From NCBI GenBank assembly GCA_009733775.1, contig WOGZ01000207.1, positions 1 to 62,192 on the forward strand: DNA of 62,192 nt. Reading direction: 5' to 3'. Shown here in pieces: positions 35,141-49,700 of this stretch (its first letter is position 1; each line of letters begins with the position of its first letter). The translations under genes were made by a program, and so were the position numbers. The stretch comes from Alectoria sarmentosa. Taxonomy: Eukaryota; Ascomycota; Lecanoromycetes; Lecanorales; Parmeliaceae. A model generated the notes under the pieces. That model was not told the origin of the DNA. It saw nothing but the letters and a program-made list of their open reading frames with translations, and made no database searches.

Positions 35141-38100
35141 TTAATCGTTCGAATTGTTAAATATTATAAAATTGTTAATTATTAAAAAAGTATCTTTTTT
35201 TTCATCTTTTCGTATAAGAAAATTAAAAAAAAAGATAAAAATTTAAAAAATTATTTAAATGTTTTTTATATATATAACTTATATAAATATAAATATAATT
35301 TCTTTCGTTATTATCATTATTAATATAAAAAAAATCGTTATCGTTATCGAGTTTTAAAATAAACGATAAATCGAAAGTCTCGTTTTTGTATTAAAAAGAT
35401 AATAAACTTTTTCTTAAATTTCACGAACGATATAAAGTCGTGAACATTAAATATTTTAAACAAACTTTCTTTATTATCTTTTATACGAAACATTTTATTA
35501 AATTATCGATTAATTACATTAATCGTAATAATAAAAATAGAATTAAAAACGAAAATATTTAAAAGTTTATCGATTTTCATTAATTGTTACGTTATTTAAA
35601 AATGTGTAATTAATTTATTTATTATTACGCTTATTTATTAATAACGTTTAAATTTTAATAGTTTTATTAAATTATCGTATTCGATTATCGAATTAATCGA
35701 TTATATACTCGTTTTAATTCATTCGAAAATATTATTATAATTATAATTATTTTTTGTTATCGCTCGAAAATTCAACGATTAAAACGATTTTATTATTTAA
35801 ATTATAAAAAACAAAAAATGTTTCGATTAATTAATTCGAAAATTTAAAATTATAAATAATATAAATATAAAATTATCGTTTAATAAATATGTTAATAATT
35901 AAATTACTAAAAATTTCTTTTTAAATAATTTTCTTATATATTATAGATTCAACGCAAGTTATTATTTTTATGCGTTTTATAAATTCAATTGTAATTGTTT
36001 CGTATGTTAACAAAATTATTTTATTATTATATATTTTTAAATTTATATTTTATCGATATTTAATTTAAATTCGATTTCGTTAAAAAATAAAATTATTAAA
36101 ACGAATTAATTATTATAGCTCGTTTAAATATTAATTTCGTTATTATTTATATTTAAAAACTTATCGTATTTATTATATAATTTAAATAATTTAAATTTAT
36201 CATAATAAAACTATTATTAATAATCCAATAAAAGTTTTAATTGAAAAATTATCTTAATATTATATATATAAATACGCTTTCGATTGTTTTTCGAAAAAAC
36301 GTAAAAATCGATTATCGAGATTTTCTTTTAAAATATCGTAATTAAAATTAATTATTAATTTTCGTTATTTTCGATATTATTAACGAATTTTAAAAATAAT
36401 TTTAATATAATCGTTTAATTGAAATAAATATCATTATTAAATTTCGATTCGTATATTCGTTATTAAATTTGATTTCGAAAAAACGAATTTACGTTTTTTC
36501 GTTTTTTTATAATAATATTGTTAATAATAATATATTCGAAAATTGAAAATTTTTAAAAAATAGTACGTTTAATAATATAGTATAAACATTATTTTAATAA
36601 AATTATAAAATCATATTTATAAAATAAGATTAAAAAAATGTTTTTTAATATATTTTTATAATTATATTAAATTAATAACTATTAAATTTTCTTTATAATA
36701 TTTATTATTAAATAAAATAATATTCATTTTTTAATTTACGTATATTATCGCTTTTATTCGATTTACTCGTTAAAGTATTTAATTAAATAATAATTGCGAT
36801 TTTATCATAATTTATAATATTTTATTATTCAAACGATTCTTTCGTTATTTTATTTTTAAACGAATGTTAAAATATATAATTGAGAATTTAATCGAATATT
36901 TAATAATTTAAATTTAAATATTAATTATATAAAAAACAATTTAAATAATATTATAAATTTTTTAAAAATCGAATTCGATAATATTTTTATATAAACGAGA
37001 TTTTTTTCGAATAAATTAAATCGCGAAAGAAATACGATTAACGATTTATTTAAAAAAATTATAATCTTATATCGAAAGTTCGAGATAACGATATAAATAT
37101 AATTATTTAAAATAAAAACAATAATTTTTAAAAGAGTTTTTCTGAAAAGATTGTTTAATGCGATTCGAAAATCGATAATAATTATATAAATTTCTTTAAA
37201 TATAAGAGTCGATTTATTATAATGAAAGATTTTTTTAAAAAATAAAAACGATATATAATTATTTCGTTTCGTCGTCGATCGACGATTAATATATATTTAA
37301 ATAAACGTTTCGAAGAATTTTAATATAAGAGATTATTTATTAAATAATTTCAATTTATTATTTTCGATTAAAAATATATTTAATATATAAATGTTTACGC
37401 GTTATTTATATAAAAACATTTAATTTAAAAAAATGAAAATATTTTTTATACAATTTAATTGTGATTAAAGAAATTATAAAATATATAATTAATTTTAAAT
37501 TAAGATAACGAGATTTACGTATTTAATTTTTTAAAAATTATTTATTCGTGAAGCGATTATAATATTATTAAAATACATTATTATATTCACAATTATATAT
37601 AATATTTTTATTATAATTATATAAATTTTTATTAAAATTAATAAATTAATCGATAATTTATCGCGTTTTTATTATTTAAAAATTATTTATAAATATTTAT
37701 AATTAAAACATTTGATTACGATGTTATTTCGTTAAATAAAAATTTATATAAGTTATAATATAATTAAACGTTTTTATTTAAAAACGTCGCTTATTTTTCT
37801 TAATGAAAATTAATTACGAAAATTAAAAAACGTATTTTATATTAATTAAATTTTATAATGCTTATTGTGCGATTAAAAATTACGATTTTTATTTTTAATT
37901 ATATTAAATTCATTAACGAAATATATAACGAATTTCAACATTTATGAAATTAAAATTAAATCGATTAAAACGTATTTTATTAATGTTAAATTTATATATA
38001 TAAATTTAAAATCTAAAAATCTAAAAATGTTAAATAACTTTCAATTAAAATGTATTATAATTAATGTTAATTAATTATAAAACAAAATTAATACGAAAAA

Positions 38101-38919
38101 AAGATAATTTTTTATTAAAAACATTTTTTTTATATATAATTTAATTAATTTATTGAAAAAAAAACGACGATATGTTAAAATCGATATAAAGTTATATTAT
38201 ATAAATATATTAAATAAAATAATTAATTGAGAAGAAAATATATATATAAAAAAACATTTATATAAAAGGTAATATCTTTATTAAAACACATTAAATTTAA
38301 TTAAATAATGTTAAAGAAATGCGATATTAAAGAAAAATCAACTTTATTAAAATTGTAAAATACGCTCGTAACACGTTATACGTTTTTTTATATTTAACAT
38401 TTATTATTTTTCTCAAAATAAGCAAATTTACATATTTTATTAAAAATTTAAACGATGAAAATTTTAATAAATAATTTTTAATTTGTCGATCGATGAAATT
38501 ATATAAAAATTTATTTGAAATTAACATTTTTAATTTTTAAATGATTTTTTTTAAATTAAAAATTATTTTAATAATATATTTTTTATATAAATTTTTAAAT
38601 ATTTATTTCGTAAATAATTAAATTCGTTAATTATTTTTTTGTTTATAATAAATAATAAAGGTTTTACGAAAAACACGATTATTTTAATTTTTCAAATAAT
38701 TATTTAAAACGCAGATATAAAAGATTATTATTTAAATTATTTTTTTCGTCGTAAAATTATTACGATAATATAAAAAATCGATTTTAACGATAAAAAAATT
38801 CAATTATTAAATAAGTGAAAATCGAATAATTATCGTATATATATATATTTTTTTTTACGAACATTCGTCGCATCATGTTAATATTAACATTTTTCGTTTT
38901 TTTAACGTTAATAATAACG
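35141..38919. other. AT-rich spacer between Gypsy elements A and B, nothing recognised
   Basis: About 3.8 kb of the same decayed composition. I found no paired LTRs or domain remnant. It may be another element too mutated to read. Confidence 0.5.
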
Positions 38920-38924
38920 ATATT

Positions 38925-39147
38925 TGTTATAACAATTTTATAATAAAAGCATATATGCATTGTGTGATGTATAAAGCTTAATTTTTATTACTTAAAAATC
39001 TAACTATTTATTATGCTAAGCTAAGAATTTTATTAAGATACATTTTTGACAGATAAAGCTTAATAATAAAATAAATATCTCGTTAAATCACATATTTTGT
39101 TAAATTACTTGCTTGATATCTTATATGCTTATCATCTTATCGTGACA
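38925..39147 (-). repeat. 3' LTR of Gypsy element B
   Basis: 223 bp, flanked outside by ATATT. In the element sense it begins TGTCACGATAAGATGATAAG. Confidence 0.88.
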
Positions 39148-39313
39148 ATATTTCGTCGACGAAAAGAAAAGCATAACGATTTCGTTATACTTGAAATACT
39201 TCAAGTCAATTCTAAAGCAAAGTTTTGAACTTTCGTTTTTATACGTCGACAATTCTTCGATTTTTTCGCAACGTAATCAAACTCGCAAAGACTTAAATTA
39301 ATATTTTTGAAAA

Positions 39314-39412
39314 CGATTGTCGAGAAATTTTTTATCTTATTAAAAGCGATTGTCGAGAAATTTCTTATCTTATTAAAAGCGATTGTCGAGAAATTTCTTA
39401 CCTTCTTTGCCG
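39314..39412. repeat. 33-bp tandem repeat, three copies
   Basis: CGATTGTCGAGAAATTT starts at 39314, 39347 and 39380. It lies in the noncoding part of element B between integrase and the 3' LTR. Confidence 0.85.
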
Positions 39413-39883
39413 AGATCGAGAAGTTTTTTTTTATTGTTTATAAATCGATATTTGTTTTTAATATTTAAAAGTCGACGTTCATTTTTATGTTATTTAAAAA
39501 GCGTGAATACGTAATAATTCGTTCTTATATTTTTTGATTAGATTTTCAACATTTTTTAATATTTTAACATTATATCATTTATTATATTCAAAATCATATT
39601 TTTTTCATTTAATCAAATATTTCATAATTGTTTCTCATTTCTTTTATATAATTCTTTTATTGAAAATGCGATCGATTTTATAAAACTTGAAAAACTCGAT
39701 ATTATCTTTTATAAAAATTAAAGAAAAATAATTAAATTTTAAGCGATCGAACGAATTCGTTTTCAACGAAATCGATTTCAGCTATTATATGATAAAGATT
39801 AAATATATTTATTAATCTTTCGAAACTTTCAGGCGATAAGCAAGTTTATCGATTTTTTTTAAAACTTTAAAAAGATTAATATA

Positions 39884-40162
39884 TTACTGCGACAACTTTT
39901 TAATAATTTCAAGATTTGTCGAAATATTATAATTTTTATGAAGTCGTAAAAAAGCCGAGTCGTTAATTTTTAAAAACATTAATTGATGATGTTTATCGTA
40001 ATAATATTTGATGTTGATATTAGCGAAAAAAATAACGTCTTTCGTCGAGGTTCGAATATATAAAAACTTTAACGAGTTAACAATATTGAATAAATTCAAA
40101 GTAATGTTCGAAGTGAACTCATATATCACTTCGTTGAACGTCTTTTCGATAATTGCGAACAC
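39884..40162 (-). pseudogene. Gypsy integrase C-terminal remnant (element B)
   Basis: An open 92-codon stretch reads KTFNEVIYEFTSNITLNLFN, then NIKYYYDKHHQLMFLKINDS and FLRLHKNYNIS. This matches the end of fungal Gypsy integrase, where YDxKHQPMFLKVGD and LRLHKGYNIP are highly conserved before the chromodomain region. It is the best-preserved coding piece in the AT-rich block and fixes the element orientation. It lacks the catalytic integrase core in this frame. Confidence 0.8.
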
Positions 40163-41965
40163 GAAATTGTTTAAAAGCGCTTGAAAATGAGGAAGAATCT
40201 TCGATTATATGAAAAGATTTTTCAACGTGTGAATGTAAAAGCGCATTGCGATCTTCATAATCTAATTAATTTTCTCGTTATTATCATTAATTTAAAGATA
40301 ATAAACAATAAAATATAATAGCGAAATTTCTAAACGTTGAAAGATAACTTGTCAAAGTTCAAAGAGAAATTTGCGATCTTTATCGAAAATAATCGTTTTA
40401 AGAATTTCTCAATCGAGTAATTTTAATCGATCGATTAATGTTTCAATTCATTAAGCTATATTTCAAGTAAATTTTTTTGAAATATCGATAACTCGCTTGA
40501 TGAATTTGTTAATAATTGATAAAATTATATTATAAACATCTTTTTTAAAAGTCGATAACGTGAGAATAAAATTAAGAATTAACGTGTGAAATGATATAAA
40601 AGACGACTTTATTAAAGAAAGCGATTCGTAAAGTTAATAATATCTCATTTAAAGAATTTGATAGTTTAAATAATAACGAATAAATTCTCGTAATTAATTG
40701 AAAAGACCTCGAATATATTAAAATGTTAATATAATTTCGTAACATTTTTAAAATCTCGAATAATCGTTCTCATATGTTAAATGTAAGATTTTCTTAATTA
40801 ATAATGAGAAAATGTAAAATCGTTAATGATTTATAATTTTATTAATGTGATAAATTAAATTCTCGTCTTGAGAAGTTTTCGAAATGAAATTCGATTTTTT
40901 AAATAAAATCTTCGAAAGCGAGTTCGAATTTTTGAACAAAGTCTTTAAAAGCGAATTCGAATTTTTTGATAAGAATTTAAAAGCATTTTTCGATAATTTC
41001 GAACTTTTTTCTTTTAAAAAAACTTCGAGAAACGAATTCGAACTTAACGAGATAAAAAAAAGCGGATACGAATTGAAAAATTTTTCCGAATTTCAATTCT
41101 TTATTTATTCTCGAATAAATGAAAACATAATAATATTCTCGTCGAATTTCTCATTCTCGTCGATTTGACGCTATAAACGTGAATATTATAAATTACTTTT
41201 ATATTCTTTTATAAGACGATATCGAAAGTTATCGAACATTTTCACAAATGTGTAAGCGAATAAAACGTTTAATTTCGAGTATTATGAAATGAAGCATTTT
41301 TATTTTTGATTAACATTTATTAAACGAGATAATGCATTTAAAATAATATGTTTCTTTTTAAACTTATGTCTGATTTTTAGATTGAATTGACGAAGAAATT
41401 AAAAAGCTTTTACAAATCTTATATTTATTCTCATAATCGACGTGATGAAAACGATGAAATTCTGCTTCATGATATTGAAAATAATTGAATAATCGATTTG
41501 AATCATTATTGAATGTTGAGAAGATTTTATCATATGTTTAATTTTCTTGAAAATTTATACGAATTCGATTATTTCAAATTTTATTAATTAATAATTTTTC
41601 TCGACGAAAATTAAAAATCTCGATAAAAAAAATATTGATTTCATATTAATACGAAAAGATCATTTATCGTGCTTAATTTTTTTATTGTTTTTGACGTGAA
41701 AAATTATTGCATCGAATTCGAATTCTTTGAAAACATTAAGATTTATTTAAAAAATTCAAACAAAATTGAAATGTATCAAGATATATGCCTTGAAAAATGC
41801 TTTTTGCAATTTTTCGAAAGAAATTTGCTTGATAAGAAATGTTTTCGACAATGCAATCTTAAATGCGTAAATTTTATATGAATTTTCTTTCGTTGACGTC
41901 TTCTTTAGTAAAATGGTTTTTAAATCTTATAAAAGTTTAATAAATTGAGCATAAAAATGAACATA

Positions 41966-42148
41966 TTAACGAAAATATTCGATGAATCTTAAATAATGCT
42001 TTAAGTCGCCGAGCGTTTGTGAATATCGAAATAAATTGATAATTTTCAACTTTTTTTCGAAAGTTGCCAGATTAAACGAGTTCACTCTCTGATTAAAAAG
42101 ACTCACATTTGAAAATTCTAAAAATGTTTTCTTTGAACTTAAGAACAC
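41966..42148 (-). pseudogene. Gypsy reverse transcriptase C-terminal remnant (element B)
   Basis: A 60-codon open piece contains FNQRVNSFNLATFEKKLKII followed by TLGDLKHYLRFIEYFR. In intact fungal Gypsy elements this is the GQRVDSLGLST-EEKL segment and the TL-DLE-YLGLTGWLR motif joining reverse transcriptase to RNase H. Stops bound it on both sides. Confidence 0.75.
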
Positions 42149-43864
42149 ATTACATTTGATTAATAGAATAAATAATCGACGAAGATGAAATAAATGTTCA
42201 ATCAGAAAAGTTGAATCGCATATAATATCATTAACGTATATTTAAATAAAGTCTTTAATTTCTCGAAGAATTTTATCAATTTGTCTCTGCACATAGAAAA
42301 TTGAATTTATATTTTTCATTATCGAAATTAAAAATGTTTTTTAATTATGATGATTGATTACGGTTTATAAATGTTAATATTTTGAATAAACTCTTTATTG
42401 ATAAAAGAATGAAAATGCGTTTAGCATTAAAATATGCGAGCATTTTCGCAATTTGATAATAACATTCGATTGCAATGATATCGAATAAATATCTCGAATC
42501 AGAAGGTCGTTCAATTCTCGAATATTAATAATCGATCTTTCTTTCTTCTTATTAAAAAGATTCTTTTAAATAACGAAAACGGAATAACTAAAAAATGTTG
42601 ATTGAGAAATTCACTTTAAGCGATCTTATTTATAAAATTCATCAAAAGTTTTATCAACGATTTTTCTATCACGCAATTTCAAGAAATAGACTTTAACTTT
42701 TTCTTCATTACTTTTCAAACGACTTTCTCAATCACTTTTCAACGAAAATTTCATTTATTTATTTTCGAATATATCAACGAATCTTTCGTCAATTCATAAA
42801 GTAAGAAATTCTTCGACGAGGTTGATAAGAGATTTCTTGACAATGTTATCTTCATAAACAATCATTTCATTCGATAATACTTTTTTCTTTATGTCGAAGA
42901 TTGAATTGTCGATAGAAAAATCAGAAATTATGAATGAAAATATTGAGTTCACGAAGTTGATAATTTCTGAAATATTCTGCGAAGTATTTACGAGAAAAAA
43001 AATAATCATAATCACGATTGCAAATGCTTTTTTTAATTATCTCGATTTCTTCGATAAGACTATAAAAACGTATTTCGAATTAAAGTCAATCTGAAAACAG
43101 TTCTCGTAATCGATTTCTGTAACGACATTTAAACGAAGTTTTCGTGAGATCTTTATTTGATAATCAAAATCATTTTTAATGAAAATTTTCGTTATTTTAT
43201 TATCTATCATATGTGCAAAAAGAATTAAATTTATTTAAATAATAAATTCGAATATGTAATCACGATCATCAAATAAGAAAAGCGTAAACGTTTTAATTAA
43301 TATGAATTCTTCATTATCAGGCGAAATTATCGTTATCAAAAGAGTTTGAATTTTTTTTCGAACGTATTATTCACGCTGACGAGCGATAATTATAATCGAA
43401 ATTTTATAACTTTCGATATAAACTTTTTAATTAATAATGTTTATAAAAATTCTTTTTAAATTAATAAAATCGTTTTCAATTAACATATTAATACGTAATT
43501 TATCGATCACGTGAATTTCTCATCGAATATATACAAGAATCGCGTTTTCTTACTCATCGATTCTCGAAAAATAATAAAACGTGATAAAATATTTCGAAAT
43601 CTTATGTTATGAAAATCTCACTCCTCGAACTTTAAATGAAGAAATTATTTTAAAAATTCTAACTTTAAATAAAAGACTAATTAATTAAAGACGATTAATT
43701 AAAATGATATTATAATTAATGTCAAAACATACGTTATCATTTATATCGATTTTAATAAATCTAATTTTCGCTATAACATAATTTCAACTTTTAAAATCAA
43801 ATTTAAAGTTTTGATTAAAAATAAAGATAATGAATTTCATTATTCGAGGAATTTCGACGATAAC

Positions 43865-44147
43865 GAAATGAGATTTCGGTTTTTTGAGATTGATAAACAA
43901 TTTTATTGCGATGAGATTGAATTTTCGTGCGAAGAAATGAGATTTCGATTCTCTAAAATTTGCAAGCAATTTCGTTATGATGAGATTGAATTTTCATGCG
44001 AAGAAATGAGATTTCGATTTTTTGAAATTTGCAAACAATTTCGTTGCGATGAAATGAGATTTCGATTCTTTAAAATTTGCAAGCAATTTCGTTGCGATGA
44101 AATGAAATTTCGATTCTTTAAAATTTGTAAGCAATTTCGTTACGAGA
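43865..44147. repeat. In-frame tandem repeats of 69 and 48 bp inside element B
   Basis: GAAATGA starts at 43865, 43934, 44003, 44051 and 44099: two 69-bp units then two or three 48-bp units, 69 being 48 plus a 21-bp insert. All spacings are multiples of three, so length changes preserved a frame. The plus strand stays open for 123 codons with a repeated EMRFRF-ICKQFRCD peptide, but the element reads on the minus strand, where the frame is interrupted. The location is about 2.2 kb into the element, near the expected gag/protease boundary. Confidence 0.8.
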
Positions 44148-46335
44148 AAATTAAGTTTCTTTATAACACATTTCTCACATAAATGTTTATAAAGTTTTGA
44201 TTTAAAAAGAAAAGACTCGTTATAATTACGATAAAAGGTCTCGATTTTCATAAATTTTACGAAGTGTTAATCATATATGCTTGAAAAGTCTCGATCGTCG
44301 CCGAAGTAAATCTCATTTTCATTTTCATTCTGATCGATATATTTAGATTTCGAAATATCCTTTTGAATTTCGAAATAATAAATATTCTCGAAATTTTGCT
44401 ACTCGTGATTTATGAAATTCTCGATCATAAAAGTTTAATAAATAACGATCTTTTGAAATTATCGAGATTGAAAACCTAACTGTTATCAAAACTGTCGACC
44501 GAGATTAAGATTTTTATCATCTCTTTTTGAAAATCCTCGGAATTGATTTCCCGCTTTTAAAATTTCTTATTATAAGCGATTTAACGTCGTCGAAGCGAAC
44601 GCGTTTAATAATGACATAAATTATAATAATTATCGAAACGAAAAGAATTAAATAAATCGAGATTAATTTTGAAAATTTTCTTGAAAATTCGCCTAATCTA
44701 ATTGATCGTATATTTGTTACGAATTTAAATAAACATTTTAAACGTTAAAAGAACGATAAAAAAATGCCTGATAATCGTTTCGCTATTCAAAAGTTTATTG
44801 ACTTTAAAACGATTAATACGATCGAGATTGCGAATTGTTAAAAAAAGGATTTCGATACTCATTTGCTTGAAGTTGCTGAGGTTGATTTTGACGATTTTCT
44901 TAAAAATATGCTTGACCTTGATTGAATACTTAACGAGAATTCATCTCGAATTAAATATTCTTTTTCAATTTCAGAATCTGAATAAAAGAAATAATAGTAA
45001 TCGTAAAAAAAGATGAATTTATAAAGACTTATAACTTTGCGGTAATGCTTTGATAAATAAATATCAATTAATTTTTCACGTTATCGATATTTGCCGACTT
45101 GATATAACGTAAAATAATTTAAACGTAAACAATAAATTCTCGATGAATTTTAACGTCGTGAAGCGTATATTTCTCGAAGATGAAATGATAAAAGATCACA
45201 CTCGTAAACTTCTTAAATCTTTTAATGATTGTCGAGCATTATTTTTCGACTCCGTTCTCATCAACACGTAATTTAACTCGTTCGAGATTAAAAAGTTTTA
45301 TCGTGTATCAAGTTAAAATAGCTTCTTTTAAAGCAATATTCAAATTATTTCGCACGATTATCGATTTTTTGATGATAACGAAATCTCGAATTCGTTTTAT
45401 AAAAAGAATTGAATTTTAATAATACGTGTCTTTTTCGACGATAACGACTTCGCCTTTTTCATAAAACTTATTGAAATGAAGGTCGAAGAATTCGAGGTCG
45501 ACGATATTTTATTTATTATTATCGTTATCGTTGCTATTTACTCCGTCGTTAACATCAAAAAAATTTATCGATTTTGAAGATCTTTATTAATCAGCGAAAG
45601 ATTAAAAGTTTTGAATAATTATTTAAACAGTTTAAGTGATGAAATTACGAAGTTTTTAAGAAATTATTTGATTAATTATAACGTCTTCTTTCGATGAGAT
45701 CATAAATGTTAACTTAAAAAATTATTAAAAGTTTGTCGTCGATATAAAATTCGAAGAAAGATTTAAGATTCTCGATTTTAAAGAAGTATTCTCAATGAAA
45801 GAAAAATCATATCTTTTAAAATATTAAATGAGATCAAATTACTATCGAAAATCGTAGATTCTATCATCAAATGCTTTAATTGCTCTTCGAAAGATAAGAA
45901 AATTCGTTAATTAAATGAATAAGAATTTTGACGATTTTGTCGAAAAAGCTTTAAATGTTTTCGTTATCGATACTTGTTAAGGCTGAGATCTAAAATAATT
46001 TTTGATTACATAATCGATAATAAATTCGACGAATTTTAAAATCTCGTGAAGGTGAGCGTTTTCGATAACAAAAATGAATTAATGAATCTAATGATCGATT
46101 TTGATAAGATTCTCGTAAAGTGATAAAAAAGTTAACTTGATAATACTTTTTCAAAAAAACGAAATTTTCAGGATTCGTAAAAATTAAAAAGCAATGATAA
46201 ACGAAAATTGAAGATTGAGAAATTAACGAGGTGAAATTTGACGAAAAAATCTTATAAAGACTCAGAAATTTGATAAAGAAAACTTTTAAATCTTTTAATG
46301 ATCAATAACATCAAAAATAAATGTTGTTATCATAT

Positions 46336-46558
46336 TATTATAACAATTTTATAATAAAAGCATATATGCATTGTGTGATATATGAAACTTAATTTTTATT
46401 ATTTAAAAATCTAATTATTTATTATATTGAGTTAAGAATTTTATTAAGATATATTTTTGATAAATAAAGCTCAGTGACAAAATAGATATCTCGTTAAATC
46501 ACGTATTTTATTAAGTTATTTGCTTGATATTTTATATGCTTATCGTTTTATCGTGACA
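46336..46558 (-). repeat. 5' LTR of Gypsy element B
   Basis: 223 bp, identical in length to the left LTR, followed outside by ATATT. Its inner TG end is mutated to TA. Confidence 0.88.
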
Positions 46559-46743
46559 ATATTCGTTATAAATGCTTTTTACGAAAACGTTAATATAAAT
46601 GTTTAAAAGTTTTTTTAATATTAAAGACGAAAATATAATTATTTAAATCTTTATTTAATAATAATTTTAATATTAAAATAATTTAATTATTATTATATTA
46701 TTTATACATTTTTATATATATATATATATATATTATAAATATA

Positions 46744-49700
46744 TATGAGATAATAAGGTTTTTTTTTAATAAAGCTACGTAATAATTAAATAATCACGAG
46801 ATTTATAAACGTAATAACGAGTTTCAATCGATAAATTATTAAATGAACTAATAATTAAAAAAGAAAAAAAAAAGAGAAAAAAATTATAAATATTTAAGAC
46901 TTTTATTAAATATGTTAAAAACGCACTTTAATTATATAACACGCAATTTAATAAGCGATTCAAACGAGCTTTATTAAATCGCTTTAAATATTTTCATTTT
47001 TATAATTATTTTCTCTTTTAAAAGATTTAATCTTTAAATCTTGATACGATTATATGTTATAATTAAATACTTATAAACTTTTTATATTCATTTATATTAT
47101 TTGTTATTAATTAAACGTAATTTGAATTAACGTTTATTATTTTAAAATATATAAATCGCTTATCGCAGATTTTTATAAATATATTAATATATTTATATGC
47201 TATAATCGCGATAGCGCAATTGTGATCATTATTACTTTAATTAATAAAGCGCGAGCATTTTATAATTATATTGCGATATACTATTATCGTTATTACGAGA
47301 TACGATTGTTATTATTAATTGTTATAATTTTATTATTATTATAATTTAAAAATCGCGTTAATAAATTCAAAGTTTCATTTTCATTTTAACTTTTTAATAA
47401 TAATAACATTAATATCAACATCAACATTATCATTAATAAATGTTATATTTTTTTTTATATTTGTTATTTTGTTTATATTCTTTATTATCGTAATAATATA
47501 TTAACGAATTATATATTATTATAACAATAAAATATATATTTTAATTAAAATAATAATTGAGCGAGATTATACTTATTTAACTTAATTAATTTTATTTTAT
47601 AATAAGCATTTTAAAAAGCATTTAAGCTTATTCAATTAATTATGAAAATCGATAAAATTCGTAAAAAACATATTAATAATATTAATAATGAATTCAATTA
47701 TTTCTCATCGTTATTATAATTTTAAAAATCGTTTTTTTTATAAGTTGAAAGTTAACAATACGAGAATTTTTAATTAATAAATATAATTATTGCCGTCGTC
47801 GCTATTGCTTTTATTTTTATTTTTACTTTTATTATCGCTTTTATTATTATTTCTCTCTTCTTTTTTATTTATAAATATAAAAAATTGCTTTAAAAAATAC
47901 TTAATTAATAAAATTAATAATTATTATTATTATAATGATTTTAATTATCCTCGTTTATAAACATTCACATTTATTATAAAAAAATGTTTAATTAATGAAA
48001 TCAATAATTATTTTTATTTTTATTATCTTTTCTTTTATTTTTCTCTTTCTCATTGCTTAAAATACATTAATTTAAAAAAATTAATAAATGCTTAAAGAAT
48101 TGCGTTAACGCGTATTAAATTTTTATTTATCTTTATTATGTGCGTGCCTTCGCGAATAACTCTCGCGCGACTTATATCAAATCGCGAATTAATATGCGTT
48201 AATTTAAATGCGATCAATATTTTCGCGAAAATCATTTTTACGTAATTAATCTCTTCGTTTTCGCTTATCAAATTGCTATGCGTATTATTATCGTTATTAA
48301 TAACGATATTTATAACGTTTTACGCGCTTGAAAAAATAAGATAATTTTAATTAACATATATAAAAGTTTTATTAATAAAAATATCTATCGTGCGTGTTAT
48401 CGTTTTTTCTTTTATTATTATTACCTTCGTTATCTTTATCGTTATCGTTATTATTTTCATTATTATCTTTTATCGTCTTTTAACGATTTTTATTAATAAA
48501 AGATTATTTTTTAATATAAGAAAATATATAAATTAATGTTAAATAATTATGCTTGTATTTATAACTCTTAAAATCATTATTTTCTTTATAATGCGAGGCG
48601 CTTTAACGTATTAAAATATGCGTATATGCGTATATGTGAACTCTCGAATTTTTTTTAATCGTTTTTATTAAGTCTTTTAATCAAAGATTTATTTATAAAC
48701 TCTTTACTATTACTTTTTTCGTAATTTATCTCACTTTTTAATTCTTTATAACAATTGCGCCCTTTATTTCATTTTAAATGTTAATTTATATAACTTTTTT
48801 ATTTACTCGAAATCTTTAATTGCGCTTTTAACATTTTCAAAATATTTTATTAATTTTTATAAAGCTTTATAAAATGAAAAATCTTTTCAATTAATAAAAT
48901 ATTTAATTTTATTATTGCGAACTCTTTTATCTAGCATTTTATTAGTTTTTCATTTTTCTTTATTATTAATTAAGATTATTTACGATTTTAAATCATCATT
49001 ACGCGAATATCAAAATTTTAATAACAACATATAAAATATAAAATGAATTCTTTTATATTTAATAAAAAGATTTAATTTATAAATTTGCGTATTTATTTTC
49101 TTTAACACTTCGAAAAATTTAAATTATTTATAATCGAATTTCTTCTTTAATCGTAAAATGCGTATATTTAAACTTTATAATAATACTTTATTTCTTTTTT
49201 AAAAGATTATAATATAATAATTATTATTATAATATTTTACTTATTCCTTTAACACTCGTTTTCATAACTCTTTTAAATACGATTTTATGTTTCGTAATTA
49301 TTTTGCTCGCTCTATAATAAACGATGCTTTTTTTTTTAAGATTTTACTTTTAAAAATATTTCTTAAGTTTATTATGTATTTTATTAACAATTTTTGTGAG
49401 ATTTTATTAATATTTACGTATATATTATTATTATATGCGAACGTAATTATTAATAAAATTTTAAATTAATTATTTTATTTATAATTATAATAAACTCGCA
49501 AATAACATTTAAAAACTTGATTTTGTTTTTTAATTTGATTATTTATTTAAAAATGAAACGCAATATTAAGTTTTCGCTTCGCATTTAAATATTAATATAA
49601 CATTATTTAAAAATTATTTATAAATAATAAGTCTCGATTTGAAATCAAGTTTCGCATTATATTTTATAACGATATAAATTCGCGTTATATAATATCAACA

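Larger units (their letters stand above)
38925..46558 (-). mobile_element. Gypsy element B, full length (7.6 kb), decayed
   Basis: Two LTRs of exactly 223 bp (38925-39147 and 46336-46558) align end to end, sharing AAGCATATATGCATTGTGTG, AAGAATTTTATTAAGATA and TTATCGTGACA, with mostly transition differences. The 5-bp target duplication ATATT is intact on both sides (38920-38924, 46559-46563). On the minus strand the order is LTR, a gag/protease region with coding tandem repeats (43.8-44.2 kb), the end of reverse transcriptase (41966-42148), and the integrase C terminus (39884-40162), then LTR. This is the Gypsy order. All coding parts carry stops, so the copy is dead. Confidence 0.9.

Noticed and set aside
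43811..44182. 123-codon plus-strand frame as a gene
   Set aside because: It is made of a tandem repeat inside a Gypsy element that is coded on the other strand.
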